Below, in pieces: positions 61,599 to 64,000 of a stretch of DNA of 64,000 nucleotides. Source of the DNA: an uncultured Oscillospiraceae bacterium. GTDB lineage: Bacteria; Bacillota; Clostridia; Oscillospirales; Acutalibacteraceae. Under the pieces are notes generated by a model. The model did no database searches and was not told where the DNA came from. It saw only the letters and a list, made by a program, of their open reading frames with translations. The stretch covers positions 102,863 to 166,862 of the forward strand of contig UQLR01000002.1 of the NCBI GenBank assembly GCA_900541975.1. The letters run 5' to 3'. Both the position numbers and the translations under genes were made by a program. Within the stretch, counting starts at the first letter, position 1. Each line of letters opens with the position of its first letter.

Positions 61599-62564
61599 AT
61601 GTCGAACAAAATGAAAAAATCGGTAAGTCTTATTTTGGCAATACTGATGATTGCAGCAATGAGTTGTATTGCAGCAACGTCTGCAAGCGCAGTAGCGGCC
61701 GGTACGCAGATTTTCTTTGACAATTCTGCGACCCAGTGGGAGCATGTGTACATCTATGGCTGGAATTACGGCCTTGCCGGCGACTTTGTAGAGTTACAGC
61801 CAATTGAAGAAGGGTCAAACATTTACGCGTATACCCTGACCTATGACACAGAAGACGGAGAAAACTTCTGCCTGTTTACAAGCTCCACAGACTGGAGCGG
61901 ACGCCAGACAACAGATATCGCTACAGAGGAAGGCATGAACCTGTGGACGCCGGTTGCTTCTGCTGAAGGCGCGATTACAGGTTCCTGGAGCTACATGACG
62001 CCCCCCGCTGCAGCACCTTCTGTAACGGCAACACCTGGCAAAAACTTTGCCATTGAAATGAGCGTTACAGTTAACGAATTTAACTGCGACGGCGGTGCTC
62101 GGTATACAATCAATGGTGCGGCCCCCATTGCATTTGACGGTTCTGCCACGTTTACCATTGGCGGCGAAGACGCAAAAAAGGGTACGGTATATACAGTTGT
62201 GGTAACCGGTTTGGATGATATGGGGGATCCTATCCCCGGTGTTACTTCCACCACAACTTACACAAAGGTGGGTATGACGACAATCAACGCCACAATTGAT
62301 GCCTCCTACACGGGCGACGTATACGCTTACCTGTTTGGCGGCGACCGCATTGGCGCGGCATTCTATGAAATGCAGGAGACAACGGCAGCCGAAGCAAGCC
62401 AGCGCACCTTTACGCTTGAGTTTGAGGGCGCAGCACAGGTGATCTTTACGACCAGCAATGACTGGGCGGCTGAAGATATGCAAAAACTTAACGGCACGGC
62501 GGAGCCGATGGTGGAAGCCGGCGCAACGGCAAGCTTTGACCTGGTATACCCGGCGGTAGCCTAA
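61599..62564 (+). CDS. Secreted CBM26-like starch-binding protein
   Basis: 321 residues. Signal peptide about 1-33 (KKSVSLILAILMIAAMSCIAATSASAVA). Module 1 (about 35-118) has the CBM26 look, IFFDNSATQWEHVYIYGWN...LFTSSTDWSGRQT, with the aromatic residues that stack on starch. The middle (about 128-215, TATPGKNFAIEMSVTVNEF...GARYTINGAAPIAFDGSATFTIG) resembles a chitobiase/CBM-type beta domain. Module 3 (about 220-321, INATIDASYTGDVYAYLFGG...VIFTTSNDWAAEDMQKL) is a degenerate second CBM26-like unit. No catalytic domain, dockerin or anchor is seen, so it is probably an accessory adhesin. The ATG follows AAAGGGAGG. The promoter is shared in design with agrBD. Confidence 0.8.
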   Translation: MSNKMKKSVSLILAILMIAAMSCIAATSASAVAAGTQIFFDNSATQWEHVYIYGWNYGLAGDFVELQPIEEGSNIYAYTLTYDTEDGENFCLFTSSTDWSGRQTTDIATEEGMNLWTPVASAEGAITGSWSYMTPPAAAPSVTATPGKNFAIEMSVTVNEFNCDGGARYTINGAAPIAFDGSATFTIGGEDAKKGTVYTVVVTGLDDMGDPIPGVTSTTTYTKVGMTTINATIDASYTGDVYAYLFGGDRIGAAFYEMQETTAAEASQRTFTLEFEGAAQVIFTTSNDWAAEDMQKLNGTAEPMVEAGATASFDLVYPAVA

Positions 62565-62583
62565 AAGCTTGGTTTTGCTCTTT

Positions 62584-62615
62584 CCTGAGCGCGCCGCTTG
62601 CGTGGCGCGCTCAGG
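62584..62615 (+). terminator. GC-rich terminator-like hairpin after the CBM26-like gene
   Basis: CCTGAGCGCGCC pairs with GGCGCGCTCAGG; only a weak T stretch (TCTTTTG) follows ten bases later. Confidence 0.65.
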
Positions 62616-63050
62616 GAGGGTCTTTTGAAAAAATATATACAGCCTGCAAGTATGCGGGCTGTCAGAGATAAATCCCCCGCCGCCCGGCCAAGGTATTGGG
62701 CGGGCGGCGGGGGCCAAACCAGACAAAGCGAGGAAAACAGACGGTGTTCAAAAAAGCCTTTTTTCCGGAGAAAAATGCAAAACGGTACAGAAACCGTGCG
62801 CCCACCCACACAGCGCACCGGTTTTAAAAGGCCGTAATCCCTTTGCCGGTGGCATATTGTAGCCCCTTTGTGCATAGAGTTGTAGGGAGGACCAGCTTAT
62901 AAAGGCAAGGGGGTGGGGTGTTGTTGTATTTGTACAGTAAACGAACGTAGTTTTCTGCTTTTTGCAAGGAGAAGGCTGCGGGTTTTGTTTTTTAGGGCGG
63001 TTTTGACAAATTCCGGCTGATTCCACCATGAAATACGGGAGGCGTAAAGT
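62616..63050 (+). other. Gene-free region with two further GC-rich hairpins
   Basis: About 430 bases without a supported gene. CCCCCGCCGCCC pairs with GGGCGGCGGGGG (about 62674-62712), and CCGTGCGC pairs with GCGCACCGG followed by TTTT (62794-62825). The second could end a small transcript. GGGAGG for the next gene is at 63038-63043. No known RNA family was recognised. Confidence 0.5.
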
Positions 63051-64000
63051 ATGACAAAACTTAAACGGGCCGTAAGCTGCCTGCTGGCGGCGGTGATGCT
63101 GCTGGGCATGTGCATGCTTGTGCCAGCGGCAAGCGCCGCGGAGACGGCGAATGGCCTGGTTTATGAGGAAACAAGCGGGGAAATCACGATTACAGGGTAT
63201 ACAGGTGTGGGTGGGGAAGTTGAAATTCCAGCTGAAATTGCCGGTAAACCGGTCACGGAGATTGCTCAGCAGGCGTTTCGTGTGAGTAAGTTTCCAGCGG
63301 CTTTAGAGATTACGAAAATTACGATACCCGACAGCGTAAAAACCATGGGAAAAGGTGTCTTTTTTGGCTGCAGCAATTTACAGGAAGTTGTTTTACCTGA
63401 AAATGTCTCCATCCCTTCTACTGCCAGTATGTTCCGGGACTGCACGGCGCTGCAGACTATTACAGTTCCTAAAAATGTTACAGCATTAAACATGTATATG
63501 TTTCAAAATTGTGAATCTTTAGAGACAATCAGTTTTCCGGAAGGAAGCCTGCTTGTTTTAATTGAAATACTTGCTTTAAAAAAAACAGCAATTTGTGAAA
63601 TTGATTTACCTGAAGATTTGGAAAGAATAGAATCACAGGCCTTTGAAGATTGCACTAATTTAACAGATATTACTATACATGACAAAGTAACATTGATTGC
63701 AGATAACGCTTTTAATAATATCCCCAGGGAACAGCTAACCATCCACGGCATAGCCGGCAGCTACGCCAATACGTTTGCAATAACGAACGGCTATGCATTT
63801 GAGCCAATTCAGCAAGGTGGGGATCTAATTACCACTTACCTGCAGGCAAAGATTGACGAGGCCAAAGGGCTGGACCCGGCGCTGTATACGAAGGAGAGTT
63901 ATGCCAACCTGCTGACGGCGATCGCGCACGCCGAGCAGGTGCTGGAAGAAGCCACGGAGCAGACGCAGATTGACAATGAAATTGCCGCACTGCAGGGCGT
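63051..64000 (+). CDS. Secreted LRR (BspA-like) protein with FIVAR-type repeat, 3' truncated by window
   Basis: Open from the ATG at 63051 (GGGAGG eight bases upstream) to the window end, 316 residues seen. Signal peptide about 1-30 (LKRAVSCLLAAVMLLGMCMLVPAASA). Leucine-rich repeats of the BspA type at about 35-230 (ITIPDSVKTMGKGVFFGCSNLQEVVLP; ITVPKNVTALNMYMFQNC; IDLPEDLERIESQAFEDCTNL), then IHGIAGSYANTFAITNGYAFEPI, which commonly closes such arrays. A FIVAR-like helical repeat begins near 270 (YLQAKIDEAKGLDPALYTKESYANLLTAIAHAEQVL). Such proteins are surface adhesins. Bases about 63490-63720 are much richer in A and T than the rest, suggesting exchanged repeats. Confidence 0.87.
   Translation, partial: MTKLKRAVSCLLAAVMLLGMCMLVPAASAAETANGLVYEETSGEITITGYTGVGGEVEIPAEIAGKPVTEIAQQAFRVSKFPAALEITKITIPDSVKTMGKGVFFGCSNLQEVVLPENVSIPSTASMFRDCTALQTITVPKNVTALNMYMFQNCESLETISFPEGSLLVLIEILALKKTAICEIDLPEDLERIESQAFEDCTNLTDITIHDKVTLIADNAFNNIPREQLTIHGIAGSYANTFAITNGYAFEPIQQGGDLITTYLQAKIDEAKGLDPALYTKESYANLLTAIAHAEQVLEEATEQTQIDNEIAALQG

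Overview
The window looks like chromosomal DNA of a low-to-mid GC, endospore-forming, anaerobic Firmicute, most plausibly a gut Clostridia of the Oscillospiraceae/Ruminococcaceae type. That reading rests on spoIIID and a SpoVB-like flippase, a two-subunit class I fumarase, a T-box leader, an Agr-type peptide quorum-sensing locus, an acyl-CoA dehydratase-type activase, a GGGtGRT/iron-sulfur scaffold pair, a dockerin module and several secreted starch-binding (CBM25/CBM26-like) and BspA-like leucine-rich-repeat proteins. No RNA genes, phage, IS elements or CRISPR arrays were seen.

Layout. 0-9.4 kb: end of a fumarase operon, a YfhO membrane protein, spoIIID, a response regulator/kinase/HtrA protease operon and a YgjP-like metalloprotein. 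9.4-15.1 kb (minus): a FemAB-like transferase, a second two-component operon with an unknown secreted/membrane-anchored protein, and a SpoVB-like flippase. 15.3-23.5 kb (plus): DegV, a heterodimeric ABC exporter, valS and truB. 23.5-27 kb: a secreted Big2-repeat SleB-type hydrolase and a decayed LRR-dockerin pseudogene. 27-31 kb (minus): a remarkable single-frame fusion of 4-alpha-glucanotransferase (MalQ) and alpha-glucan phosphorylase (GlgP). 31-35.4 kb: pncC, rsmE, mtnN and a YdbS/YdbT-like pair of PH-domain membrane proteins. 35.5-40.7 kb: a promoter and T-box (apparent isoleucine specifier) ahead of ilvB-cimA, then citrate synthase. 41-45.4 kb: a two-gene version of the activase/dehydratase-like protein. 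46.2-49.4 kb: an agr locus in the order A-C-B-D, with agrD only 44 codons long. 49.5-51.3 kb: the scaffold/GGGtGRT pair. 51.4-56 kb: an ABC-class ATPase, then an AT-rich stretch with an anion permease and small regulators. 56-64 kb: secreted surface proteins (a frameshifted CBM25 protein, an M23 peptidase, a CBM26-like protein, an LRR/FIVAR protein running off the end) and an SDR/TetR divergent pair.

The most interesting system is a possible link between quorum sensing and starch binding. A 28-bp element with a perfect inverted core lies exactly 15 bp upstream of the -10 of agrBD. It recurs with 25/28 identity and identical spacing upstream of the CBM26-like starch-binding gene at 61.6 kb, which then has a roughly 270-nt structured leader. 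The linked AgrD peptide lacks a cysteine at the usual ring-closing position. Together with the MalQ-GlgP fusion and the dockerin/CBM proteins, this suggests an amylolytic gut bacterium that controls part of its starch-adhesion surface by an Agr signal. The regulatory link is inferred from sequence only.
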